This document shows positions 1 through 38,541 of a stretch of DNA of 64,000 nt, one piece after another. How positions within the stretch are numbered: the stretch's first letter is position 1; each line of letters opens with the position of its first letter. The position numbers and the translations under genes were made by a program. The stretch covers positions 747,501-811,500 of the forward strand of contig JAKOON010000018.1 of NCBI GenBank assembly GCA_022577435.1. Direction: 5' to 3'. Source of the DNA: Embiotoca jacksoni. Its lineage: Eukaryota; Chordata; Actinopteri; Embiotocidae. The notes below the pieces were generated by a model. It was not told where the DNA came from. It searched no databases and saw only the letters and a program-made list of their open reading frames with translations.

Positions 1-28409
<28,409 letters not shown>

Positions 28410-28789
28410 ATGATGATTGAAGTACAACGAGGAGTTCGGTTGGTGGTTTGTCATTTCACTGTTGCTGACCTGCTGAGGAGGTCAACCTGGTTGTCAGTGA
28501 TCCTCCTAACCACATTTCTTTCTGAGAGTTTCTGGTTAGAAGTGAAATGTAATATTTACCCATTCAGAAGATATATTCAGTGGAGCCCCACACCAGGAAG
28601 TAGATGTATTTACACAGAAATCCACTAAATACAATCTGTATACAGTTTTCACTGAATTCTTACCAGCTGCATTTTACCAGCAAACTATTATTATATCATT
28701 AATTTATGTGTCACATGTTAAAGTAGTATTTCTTTTCTCTCGATGTTGGACAGCGCCTCGTATTAACAACGTTAATAACGCTCACAAAC

Positions 28790-29390
28790 CAACAGGTGAT
28801 GTCACTGCTGGTTGCTGGTTGGCCGCTCTCTGCTGTGGCAGATATGTTGTTGGTAAAGGAACAATTTTGTTTCCCAAACAGGTTTGAAGAAATAGCTGCT
28901 GGACACGTGGGACCTCTGAAGTGGGTTGGTATTATTGATGGATCACATATACTCATCTTGGTACCACAGGAGTACCACTCTGACTATTTTAACCGTGAAG
29001 GCTGGCACTTCATCATCCTTCAAGGTGAAGCTGGAAAAGGTTTTTTTCTGTCAGGGAGCTGGCAAGTTACTTGATTAGTGTTTTGAGACTCTAAAGAGTC
29101 AGCCGGCCGTGGAAACACTTTCCAGGTTACACCAGGAACATTGGTGGGATGAATGTTGACGACTACATCATCGGAGAGATCACTTGTATAACTGGCTGTT
29201 AAAACTAATTGGTAACACTGGATGGTTGGCAACAGAACAGCACATCTACAACAAGAAAATCTGCAATGGCCGAGTAGAGGTTGAAAATGCATTTGGCAGA
29301 CTGAAGGAATGGTAGCATTGCTCAACCGGTTCTACATCTAAAGTAGGACTGACATACTTCCACAATGTTATCTTTGCTCACAGCCACAAG
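28790..29390 (+). mobile_element. PIF/Harbinger transposase relic
   Basis: Reads KWVGIIDGSHILILVPQEYH, then FNREGWHFIILQ (DDE nuclease region), and about 220 bp later YNKKICNGRVEVENAFGRLK, the C-terminal motif of HARBI1-like nucleases. Stops and a frameshift lie between (about 29040-29240). About half of the usual transposase is missing. Confidence 0.75.
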
Positions 29391-29854
29391 TTGCCACCTG
29401 CTACACATGATCACCTGAACCATTCATCTCCACCGAGTCCGGAGACCCTGCTGCTCCTGAGTCTGTTTCCTATGATCCTCTCTGTTTCTGACCCTGGTTG
29501 TCAACTTTTTACATTTCACATTGAGATGGCCAAACCAGCAGATGGGTGGATGGATGGGTTGCCACAACATTTCTGGTTTTATTATTTCATATATTTATTC
29601 ATTTATTTTGATTTTAAATGTATTTGAATTATTTGTTACACATTTATTATTTTTTTCCTGAGTTAAATGGTGTAGAGGTGGCTCAATTAACAATAACACA
29701 AGTCATCAAATAACAACACAAGTCATCAAATAACAACACAAGTCATCTCGAGACACAGTTAGTCAGTTGGTTGATCAGATGTTCAATTGGTTCGTCGGTC
29801 GGTTGGTTGTTTGGTCGGTTTGTTGGCTGATTAATTTAGTGTTGGTGGATGTGG

Positions 29855-30455
29855 TTGGATGGTTGATGGCTGCCTGGATGTGGTTGGATGGTTGATGGCT
29901 GGCTGGATGTGGTTGGATGGTTGATGGCTGTATGTGTTTGGATGGTTGATGGCTGGCTGGATGTGGTTGGATGATTGATGGCTGGATGTGGTTGGATGGT
30001 TGATGGCTGGATGTGGTTGGATGGTTGATGGCTGGATGTGGTTGGATGGTTGATGGCTGGATGTGGTTGGATGGTTGATGGCTGGATGTGGTTGGATGGT
30101 TGATGGCTGGATGTGGTTGGATGATTGATGGCTGGATGTGGTTGAATGGTTGATGGCTGGATGTGGTTGGATGGTTGATGGCTGGCTGGATGTGGTTGGA
30201 TGGTTGATGGCTGGATGTGGTTGGATGGTTGATGGCTGGCTGGATGTGGTTGGATGGTTGATGGCTGGATGTGGTGGATGGTTGATGGCTGGCTGGATGT
30301 GGTTGGATGGTTGATGGCTGGCTGGATATGGTTGGATGGTTGATGGCTGGCTGGATGTGGTTGGATGGTTGATGGCTGGATGTGGTTGGATGGTTGATGG
30401 CTGGCTGGATGTGGTTGGATGGTTGATGGCTGGATGTGGTTGGATGGTTGATCCT
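29855..30455 (+). repeat. Minisatellite GGATGTGGTTGGATGGTTGAT
   Basis: About 25 units of 21-25 bp (GATGGCTG(GCTG)GATGTGGTTG). Preceded by three copies of CAAGTCATCAAATAACAACA at 29699-29758. Confidence 0.95.
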
Positions 30456-30459
30456 CAGC

Positions 30460-31130
30460 TGAGCCAGGGTGGAGCTGTAGGTCCTGTAAGATCCAGCAGG
30501 TTGTATAACGCCCCCAGGTGCTCCACTGTTGTTGGACCGGCCCGGTGTTTTCTCTGGAACTTCCACTCTGGAGGGGCTAACGAGAAGGTACCTACGATAT
30601 GCAGACATAAAGATGGAGGGAGGACATAATGGTCAGTAAAGGAGCACAAGTCTTGTTTAAACATCAAAGTTGTGTCTTTCAAATATTGAGTGAAGTGCAG
30701 GAGAAAAATCAAATATCTTCCCTCTAATTATTGTTAAATCCGTTCCTCACCAGGCAGCCACGTCTAAAATCTACAATCCGGACTCGAGGGCCATCAGGTC
30801 CACTTTCAATGAGGACATTTTCGGTCTTTATGTCCCAGTGAAAGACTCCCTTGGAGTGGAGGTCAATGGCAGCGTCCACCATCTGCCTGAGGATGATGTG
30901 TGATAGAAGCAGTGAAACACGCTGAGTAAGGGGAGTGGAGCTGGACTTCATGTCCATCAGACAAGAGGTCACCTCCTTGTGAAGGTGCTGTTGGAAGCTT
31001 GGTGACGTTTCTTCTTACTTGGTCTTCTTTACGGGAGCCTGAATATATGTCCTCTAATCCACCGTCACCAATCTGGTGAAGCTCTAAATACTTTTCTTCA
31101 AATTCATCTGCAGAGAGACACGTTTAGGAT
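30460..31130 (-). pseudogene. pim-like serine/threonine kinase pseudogene
   Basis: Three - strand pieces in kinase order: EEKYLELHQIGDGG (P-loop area, about 31065-31110), then MVDAAIDLHSKGVFHWDIKT and RVRIVDFRRG (catalytic and Mg loops, 30745-30880), then GTFSLAPPEWKF (APE segment, about 30530-30580). The wording matches the expanded pim-like kinases of fish. The catalytic HRD is HWD and DFG is DFR. The Gly-rich loop is altered and the lysine-bearing part is absent. Frames change between pieces. A dead copy is the best reading. Confidence 0.75.
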
Positions 31131-31970
31131 TGTTATCATTTGAAGGGAAACCTATTAAATCCAGATTCTGATGAGAAGATAAAAGCCTCTCTCACGTCTA
31201 CCAGCCAAATGTGAAGCTGTCTGTTAGCCTAGCTTCGAGGTGCTCGTCTTTGGAGGTGCTGGTAGGTGGATGTTGTTAACATCAGACAGAGACAAGCTGT
31301 GGAGGTCCACGTTAACCCTCGTCTACTTCTTTGGGCTCTCCAAATGCTCATATCATTTCTTTAATCGGCCTTTTTTATTTCCACATTTCATGAATGAGAT
31401 CATTTATTGAAGATAGTAACCCGGTAGCATTACTTTGTAAATCAAACAGAGTAAATGAAGTCAATAATCTGATGGTTTGGTAATCTACACTTGCTGTGAG
31501 CCTCTGGACGATGAGCCGGCGGCTTTTCTCCAGTTTTTCTGGGAATGACCAGAGAACACATCCTAAATGAAATAAACAGACCTATAAAGAGAAGAAGAGT
31601 GAGGATGAAGATGTGGATCATTTTTCATGGAGTGACTGTGACACTAATGTCCAGGCTGCCCTGCTCCAGGAGACTGCAGTTCCTGAGAGAACCATGTGAA
31701 GGTGATCACAATCAAGTGATTACTGCAGGAAGCCGATCCACCTGGTAAAAGCTGCCTTCTAATGGATTCCTGGAAGAGGGACATTCAGCAAGATCAAAAT
31801 GGACGAGACAGACACACGCATGCGCACACGCACCGTTAGATAAGGGAGTGACTGATGAAAGTGAAAGTACAAAGTTCAACCTCCATTTGGAGTCCACAGA
31901 ACAGACGGAAGAAAGTTGGAGGATTCACGGTGAGTTTTAACATGAAGATTATTTTACTGTCGGAGGGAAA
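31131..31970 (+). other. Intergenic, nothing recognised
   Basis: Unique sequence on both strands without credible exons or repeats. Confidence 0.5.
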
Positions 31971-31976
31971 AATGAG

Positions 31977-32372
31977 CTGATCATCTGGATCGATCTGTGG
32001 ATTCAGAGGCTCCAGCTGATCATCTGGATCGATCTGTGGATTCAGAGGCTCCAGCTGATCATCTGGATCGATCTGTGGATTCAGAGGCTCCAGCTGATCA
32101 TCTGGATCGATCTGTGGATTCAGAGGTTCCAGCTGATCATCTGGATCGACCTGTGGATTCAGAGGCTCCAGCTGATCATCTGGATCGACATGTGGATTCA
32201 GAGGCTCCAGCTGATCATCTGGATCGATCTGTGGATTCAGAGGCTCCAGCTGATCATCTGGATCGACCTGTGGATTCAGAGGCTCCAGCTGATCATCTGG
32301 ATCGACCTGTGGATTCAGAGGCTCCAGCTGATCATCTGGATCGATCTGTGGATTCAGAGGCTCCAGCTGATC
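31977..32372 (+). repeat. 36-bp minisatellite
   Basis: Eleven nearly identical 36-bp units (GCTGATCATCTGGATCGATC and following, then TGTGGATTCAGAGGCTCCA). Because 36 is a multiple of three, all frames show periodic peptides. No gene context. Confidence 0.95.
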
Positions 32373-33359
32373 AGCTGCTCTGAAACTGCGTCACAGAAGT
32401 TACCAGGTTCAACTCAGGACCTGAATCCCACCGAGTCCTTCTCCTCTTTGTTCACTGTAAACTTTTGGATGTGACCACTGAAGCTCTGATCATAGAGGAG
32501 CCGCAGATCGTAAAATAACCGCGTTACCGTGAACGGAAGCCGGTAACGGTTGCCGCCGTGTGATTGTCGTTGCGCCTGCAGTAGTGTAGTTACGGTAAGG
32601 TCCGGCTGCGGCCCGCCGATGGGCTGCTTCACTGACTGGAGATAAACAGGCCACGTCGAGTCCAGTCTGACGTCATCCACAGGAAGTCGGATAGAGGAAC
32701 GTCCATTTTCAAAATAAAATACCCTGTGACACCCTGGATGTAAACATCCCACCACTACAGGTGTCTACTTCCGGTCTTTAGGCAGAAGAAACACGTTCTC
32801 CTGATTGTTCAATAGATTTAAAATAAATGCACCACGTGGTCTGTGGACTCAGAAGACTGAACTGAACCTGACTACATCTGTTTACTATCATTAGTCCAAC
32901 ATTATTATTGTTATATTATTATAATATACTCAGTACAACCTAATGTTTGTCTAGTCTGTCATAATTTAAAAGAAAATCAAGTAGAAAACAGAAAGCTAAA
33001 ACCAACATGAGAGGTTAACTTGATATCTGTAGTTTAAATGTAAAACTTGCCCACAAACATGTTGTGGAGCTGCTTGTTCTGGAGGTTATCGTGGCTCCTG
33101 CCTGGTCTTCTCTGAACATGATCTGGAGAAGTGAAATGGATCAACTGTTCACCTCATTAATCGGAGACAATGATCTTCTTATGAGTCACAGTGTTCGAAT
33201 TCAGACTGACATCAAAATGAAAGTCTCAGTTGCCAAATTCATTGTTTCCTGAAGATAACAGCTGGAAAGGAACCAAACAGCTGACGTGACATCGTATTAA
33301 TATTTCTTCTATTGATACTCTGTAAACGTCATGCTGTCACAAAGGTCTGGAAACATATA

Positions 33360-33400
<41 letters not shown>

Positions 33401-33959
33401 AGACAAGGAGGAAGAAGCTTCACATGAAGGCTCACAGTACCAACAGTTAACTGTCACAGGGGATCACAACATCACAGGTGTACTGGATGTTGTCATGGTA
33501 ACCAGGCTTCAATAAACACAACAAGGAGAAGGAGGGAATGATGCTTCTGTTTATTAAATATGATTTGATAATAATAATAATAATAATAACATTTCAATCA
33601 CATACACAGTTTTATTTCATTCCTCTTCAAACAAATAACAAAAAACGTGCTTGATCACATGGAAGAAGCAAAAAGTAAAGTCCAAGCAGCAGAGACCAAG
33701 AACCGAACTGTAAAATCAGTCAATCCGGCTCAAGTTTGTTCTCCTTGAAGTGAACAAACTTCAAGCAGCTATTGGCACAATAAAGGTGCACAAATAATCA
33801 CAAACAAGGACGATAAGTGGAAAAGAATTAATTAACATCAGCAAAATTAATTCAACTAATTCATTGTTGTGGCATCAATATTACTATCAGTCAGTAAATC
33901 TCCAAATGGTGAAAACATTCATCATGAATCATCACCGTAAATTAATAAAGTCATCGAAC
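32373..33959 (+). other. Intergenic, nothing recognised apart from microsatellites
   Basis: Contains (ATT)n at 33359-33399 and (ATA)n at 33571-33589. No credible exons. Confidence 0.55.
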
Positions 33960-34715
33960 TACAGTCAAGAGCGACTATATACAACCCTGTTTCTGAAACA
34001 GTAGAGACGCTGTGGAAAATATCAATAAAAACAGAAGGAAGATTTTTAAATCACAAACTCATATTTAATTAAAAATAGACCAAAGACAACATATCAGATG
34101 TTGAAACTGAGAAATAATATTGTTTTATGAAAAATATCCATCCAGCTTGTTATCAGCTCAGTTCTAAAGCCAGCATCTGTGATGGTACAGGGATGCATTA
34201 GTGCACATGGCATGGGTAGCTTGAACATCTGGAAGGAAGCATTAATGCTGAATGATATATTCAGGTTTTGGAGCAGCATATGCTGCCATCCAGACAACGT
34301 CTCTTTCAGGGAAGGTCTTGTTTATTTCAGCAGAACAACGTCCAACCACATTCTGCACGTATTCCAACAGCATGGTTCTCTAGTAGAAGAGTCCGCTGAT
34401 AAACTGGCCTCCTGCAGTCCAGACCTGTCAATCATTGAAAACATCTGGAGCATCAGGACATGAACAATACAACAAAGGAGACCCTGAACTGTTGAGCAGC
34501 TGGAATCCTCTATCAGGCAAGAATGGGACCACATTTCGCTTTCTAAACTCTAGAAACTGGTCTCCTCAGTTCCCCAACATTTACAGAGTGTTGTTAAAAG
34601 AAGAGTTGATGCAGCTCAGTGGTGAACATGATCCTGGAACAACTTTATAGAGACGTGTTGCTGACATCAGATTCACAATGAGAATATGTTTTTCATGTTT
34701 TTACGTTTTTAAATA
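33960..34715 (+). mobile_element. Tc1-like element relic, copy B
   Basis: Starts with a terminal-repeat-like stretch (CTGTTTCTGAAACAGTAGAG at 33987). It continues with SVMVQGCISAHGMG, then the CSPDLSIIENIWS motif near 34418-34460, the C-terminal codons, and the ending AGACGTGTTGCTGACATCAG at 34651. The 5' half of the transposase is deleted and the reading frame is broken. 34140-34418 is almost identical to copy A at 14062-14340. Confidence 0.8.
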
Positions 34716-34898
34716 AATATGGTCATGATAACGGTCCAAATGAGGAGATGTGAGTAGTTTTTAATCAGATGACCGTCGCCTCTAAACCAGCGAACACCTC
34801 TAGAAACAGAAGAAACCAGACCTCCTCAGGTTTCTGATGATTTTGATGTTCTGAGCTCACAGTCAGTGTTGCTGCTTTACTTCTCAGACTGACTGAAG

Positions 34899-35029
34899 AT
34901 GAATGTTTTAATGGAGGAAGAGGAGGACCGAGAGGAGTCTCCATTATCCATCTATCTGTCCATGAAGACTGATCGGTCCAAAGATGATCCTCCATTCTTC
35001 AGTGGTGAACCAGAACCTTCAGACTCACA
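34899..35029 (+). CDS. NLR N-terminal exon 1 (separated from its body)
   Basis: ATG at 34899 opens MNVLMEEEEDREESPLSIYL, then SMKTDRSKDDPPFFSGEPEP and SDSQ. Donor CA|GTAAGA, phase 2. The SMKSD(W/R)S-x-DPP-x-FSGEPGPSD repeat is the standard N-terminus of fish-specific NLRC3-like/NLR-C proteins, ahead of RING, FISNA and NACHT. Upstream, 34741-34898 is a plausible 5' UTR. In this window, + strand continuation meets only a second exon and then an inverted-repeat arm with an ERV. The body with the matching phase lies on the other strand at 48.3-60.3 kb. Confidence 0.8.
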
Positions 35030-35136
35030 GTAAGAGACTGTTAATGATTCACTTATTAGACATGTTGAGAGGAAACTAGAACAGATTGATTAAAGTCAGT
35101 GGACACATGAAGACAGAAACATGTTTGTGTTTGCAG

Positions 35137-35256
35137 AGATCAGTTCTACAGACGGAGACAAGAGTCTCCAGGATCCATCTGTCTGTCCATGAAGAGTGAC
35201 TGGTCCAAAGATGATCCTCCAGTCTTCAGTGGTGAACCAGGACCTTCAGACTCACA
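35137..35256 (+). CDS. NLR N-terminal exon 2
   Basis: Acceptor TGTTTGCAG. Reads QDQFYRRRQESPGSICLSMK, then SDWSKDDPPVFSGEPGPSDS. Donor CA|GTAAGA, phase 2. It is a 120-bp symmetric exon, clearly a duplicate of the previous one. The next exon must start with one base completing CA-. The RING exon at 60308 (- strand) begins with G and continues in frame as Q-VRKRSGV. Confidence 0.82.
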
Positions 35257-35604
35257 GTAAGAGACTTTTATTTGTAAAGATTAGATTCATATTCGGGGCA
35301 CCACTTTCTATTAATCACAAGACTCCAGATTTAAATTTAATATCAAACTATTAAAATGTGATCAGTGGACATCGTCTGAACCGTGACTTCTACATTCAGG
35401 GATCTCTTTCAATATCTTCCAGGAAATATACAAAACAAGGACTTGGTCTAAATAAGGATATTTATTGAACAATATTTACACCAAGGATATAAATATATAA
35501 ATATATAAATATTAGGTGGTCTCACCTTTACTAGAGTGTGGTAACTCTAACGATCGGAAAGTGTGAGATTAATTTAAACAGGGAGTGATGAATAGTAATA
35601 CTAA

Positions 35605-35643
<39 letters not shown>

Positions 35644-35671
35644 TAATAATAATAATAATAATAATTAAAAT
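35257..35671 (+). other. Intron stretch ending in microsatellite at the repeat-arm edge
   Basis: Unique AT-rich sequence, then (ACT)n(AAT)n at 35600-35666, directly against the outer end of the inverted-repeat arm. Confidence 0.6.
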
Positions 35672-36037
35672 TAGGAAGTGTTGATTAATTCTGGTGCGTT
35701 TCATGATGCGAAAGCTTTGGGGAGTTTTTCTGGAGACCAGCGGTGTCCTGCGTCGTCACTTCTTGTGACTTCAGGATGTCCTGATGCTCTGTGTGCTGAA
35801 GAGGAGGTCTCGCTACATATCGCAGAAAGATGACTTGAGGAGAAAGTTGATGAATATCTGTGTTGCAATCCTGCTTTTATTTGGTCGTTGACAGAAGCAG
35901 AGACATCCCAGAAAAACCCAAAAGAAATAAAGCTACATCAGGTGATTTGTGGGTTCAAGATCTTTAGTGCTCGACAGAAGGAAGCAGCTCATTTCACTAA
36001 AAGTAAAGCAGAGCTGGTGGAATAGAAACATCTACCA

Positions 36038-36042
36038 AGGTT
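36038..36042. other. ERV target-site duplication, left copy
   Basis: AGGTT directly before TGTTAGG, repeated at 44980-44984 after CCTAACA. The uninterrupted right arm reads CTACCAAGGTTTCACATC once (as reverse complement). Confidence 0.95.
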
Positions 36043-36545
36043 TGTTAGGTTCAGAACCGTAACATAGCGCTGATAGGATAAGAATCAAACCCACAGTCAG
36101 ACAAAAACAAAGCTTGACACGATATCTGAGTTTTACTTGCAGCAAGGGAAGTCCGTGCAGGGTCTTAGAGTTGTAAGCTCTTCACCTGGCATCAGCCAAC
36201 TCCGAATCAGACTTCCCTCTTTGCTCCTTTTATTGTATACATGGGGTTACAAAACATCACGTGATTATATTCCTATAAGTATGTGCACATGTTGTATAAC
36301 TTGAGTGCATAGGGGTTCAATGCTCTTCATACCTTATGGGTATGTTTTCTTTTAACCTATGTGCTCTACTAAATTAAAGCCAGTTCCTCCTCCTCCGGGA
36401 TGATGTGTGCTGTCAGAAAGGAATTCGTTATCTATGCATGTAGTAGTGACCTTTCAACTGCTACCTACATAGACCAAAGGAAACTTTTGCACACATGGTA
36501 GTACTTAATTTACACACTGACAATGAGCTACTGTTTTTCCTAACA
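36043..36545 (-). repeat. ERV 3' LTR
   Basis: 503 bp with inverted ends TGTTAGG/CCTAACA, same length and by eye the same sequence as the 5' LTR. Minus-strand AATAAA at 36229-36234 follows a TATAC and is the likely polyadenylation signal. Confidence 0.95.
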
Positions 36546-36558
36546 TTCCCTCCTGTTT
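36546..36558 (-). other. ERV polypurine tract
   Basis: On the - strand AAACAGGAGGGAA directly precedes the 3' LTR, the place and composition of the plus-strand primer. Confidence 0.8.
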
Positions 36559-36655
36559 GTCATTTTGTAAATTCCTTAGATCATTGTGACATCAACATAA
36601 CATCACTTGTTTTCACATTTTCAATGTATGCATCATTTTAGACCTTGGAATCATT

Positions 36656-38092
36656 TCACTCATTTTCAGGGGGATCTCGTTCATATTGCTGTAGGAGCAT
36701 ATAATTAAAGAATGTGTTTGCCACCATCTTCTGCATCATCATCCGTAGACAAGGAATAACACAACTTATGAGTACACAGAATATTATCAACACCATGAGT
36801 ACAGGCATGAATATCTTCAGTAACATATGCCACCATGGGCCTGTAGTCAACCAGGAATATATATCCCAGCTCCCTATGCCAAGGTGGTCTTTGGTCATAA
36901 CAGATTGCATTTGTTTCAGGACATTCATGGCTTTGGATATGTTGGTGTTAACCTCGTCAGGGATGTAAGTACAACATGTAGTTCCTATTTTCACACAGAC
37001 ACCTCCCTCAGATGCAGTCAGGAGGTCCAATACCATCCTGTTCTGGAGCACCATGAGGCGGAGTGCCTTGATTTCTCGGTTTTGGCCTTCATTTACTTTT
37101 ATAGACGCATTTGCCCACACTTGGAATCTATAGTCAACAGTCTCCAAGCGTAGCATCACTTTACCTACCCCTAACTGTGGGAAGAAAGCTAGGATTACTT
37201 TTGATGCGTCAGTCCAGAGTTTATGTTCTTTTGGTACGTCAGTTCCCCATATACCGTCATGAGGCTTAATTCCATTCTCAGTCATCCACTGGTCAGTTGA
37301 TCGTTTACGACGAACATTATTTACTGAGGTTTGTTCTTTGTCTACAATGAACGTGTGGTCTGTTACAAATATTGGGGTACATACTCCAATCCAATTAACA
37401 GGTAAGGTAATATATGCATTAGTGCCACACAGCCACCATCCTCCTTGTACTAAATAAGTACCATTGGATGGCCTTTTCTGGTGCACAGGTGCCCCTTGCC
37501 AGTCGCCATAATACGTATGTTGACATTGTTTGCTGGAATTTCCTAAGAAGACGGTGCCCTTTGTTTGCTCAAAACACAGGGGAAATGTCGGGTTATCTTT
37601 CAGGAATACCTTCTGAGGAACAACAGGGCCTGTACTAGTACGGTTAAAATTCACCCAGAACATGGTGTCACATGTCCCATTCTTAAGTCCAGTGAACTCA
37701 AGCCATCCGGACTCACCTTCCTTTACCAGGGTGACATTGATGATTATGTCTTCATGTTGGTACCCCACCCCAGCGAAACTGGAAAAGCATTTAGCTTCTG
37801 TCCAGTTCATAGGTTTTGCATGTAAGGTCACTTGTGTAGATGAGTGTGGCATGTGGGAACATACGAAACAATCACTTTTATTATACGACCTGACGAGGGC
37901 CTTTACATAGCTGTACCACATGTTGGTATCCCACGAATGTTTTGGGTTTTCGTCCATCCATGTCCATTTGTCTGGTTGCTGATCGGTCCATCTTTTCCTT
38001 CTTATCGTGCCTTCGTCATCTTGGCGGAGTGACAGGAGGCAGAGTCCTGTAAAAGTTGTTACCACAAGGGGGAGGACCCACCTGCATGCCAT
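36656..38092 (-). CDS. env: ERV envelope glycoprotein, open reading frame intact
   Basis: 478 residues without a stop. It has a signal peptide in about the first 22 residues and basic RRKR sites at 31-34 and 261-264 (the second is the surface/transmembrane cleavage site). CFVC at 75-78 is the CxxC of a covalently linked gamma-type surface unit. An immunosuppressive-domain-like heptad stretch lies near 349-365, followed by C-x6-CC at 366-374, a membrane anchor around 421-448 and a short tail. About ten N-x-S/T sites occur. It would be made from a spliced message. Whether the host uses it cannot be told from sequence. It is as young as the provirus, so openness alone does not show selection. 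Confidence 0.93.
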   Translation of the reverse strand: MACRWVLPLVVTTFTGLCLLSLRQDDEGTIRRKRWTDQQPDKWTWMDENPKHSWDTNMWYSYVKALVRSYNKSDCFVCSHMPHSSTQVTLHAKPMNWTEAKCFSSFAGVGYQHEDIIINVTLVKEGESGWLEFTGLKNGTCDTMFWVNFNRTSTGPVVPQKVFLKDNPTFPLCFEQTKGTVFLGNSSKQCQHTYYGDWQGAPVHQKRPSNGTYLVQGGWWLCGTNAYITLPVNWIGVCTPIFVTDHTFIVDKEQTSVNNVRRKRSTDQWMTENGIKPHDGIWGTDVPKEHKLWTDASKVILAFFPQLGVGKVMLRLETVDYRFQVWANASIKVNEGQNREIKALRLMVLQNRMVLDLLTASEGGVCVKIGTTCCTYIPDEVNTNISKAMNVLKQMQSVMTKDHLGIGSWDIYSWLTTGPWWHMLLKIFMPVLMVLIIFCVLISCVIPCLRMMMQKMVANTFFNYMLLQQYERDPPENE

Positions 38093-38193
38093 TGTTGACA
38101 GGATACTATGGGCGCGGATCAGTTGTTTTCTTCACTGGGTTGAGACCAGGGAGCCTAGAGCTACACCCACCCTTTGTAACCAGACTTCCACCA

Positions 38194-38541
38194 TTACCCG
38201 CTGTTGGCAGCAGTCAAGGGGGTCACTCTCTTGCAGTGGCTCAAATGTATCCAGGTGCCTCTCTCCGCGATCTTTATGGCCGTTGGTGTGGTCAGGAGGA
38301 CTTGGTATGGTCCAGTCCAGCGGGGGTTGGACCAACACTTCCTTTTGATGACCTTTATCAGCACCCAATCACCGGCTTTGACTGGATTTTCCTGTGGGGA
38401 CACAACGTGGTCTGGCAGATTATTTGCACTCATTATTTCTTTTCCTTTCATCATTTTACACATCCAATCAGTTAATGTGTTTTCTTCTTGTTCTTTTTTT
38501 TTCATCGTCATAAAATAATGGTAATTTGAACGGTCTACCAT
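38194..38541 (-). CDS. pol: ERV pol 3' end: integrase C-terminal domain, out of frame
   Basis: The open stretch contains KAGDWVLIKVIK, then RWTGPYQVLL and HLSHCKRV. This is the GPY/F module that ends gammaretroviral integrases. It lies in a different frame from the rest of pol, with the change at the A9 run at 38494-38502. The end of pol is therefore separated from the catalytic core by a one-base frame break or a base-count error in the run. Confidence 0.85.
   Translation of the reverse strand: MVDRSNYHYFMTMKKKEQEENTLTDWMCKMMKGKEIMSANNLPDHVVSPQENPVKAGDWVLIKVIKRKCWSNPRWTGPYQVLLTTPTAIKIAERGTWIHLSHCKRVTPLTAANSG

Noticed and set aside
29775..30608. 277-codon HPTTSSHQPSN frame
   Set aside because: Translation of a minisatellite; only the end touches the pim-like relic, in a different frame.
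31997..32383. Repeat protein SEAPADHLDR
   Set aside because: 36-bp minisatellite, open in more than one frame, no exon signals or neighbours.
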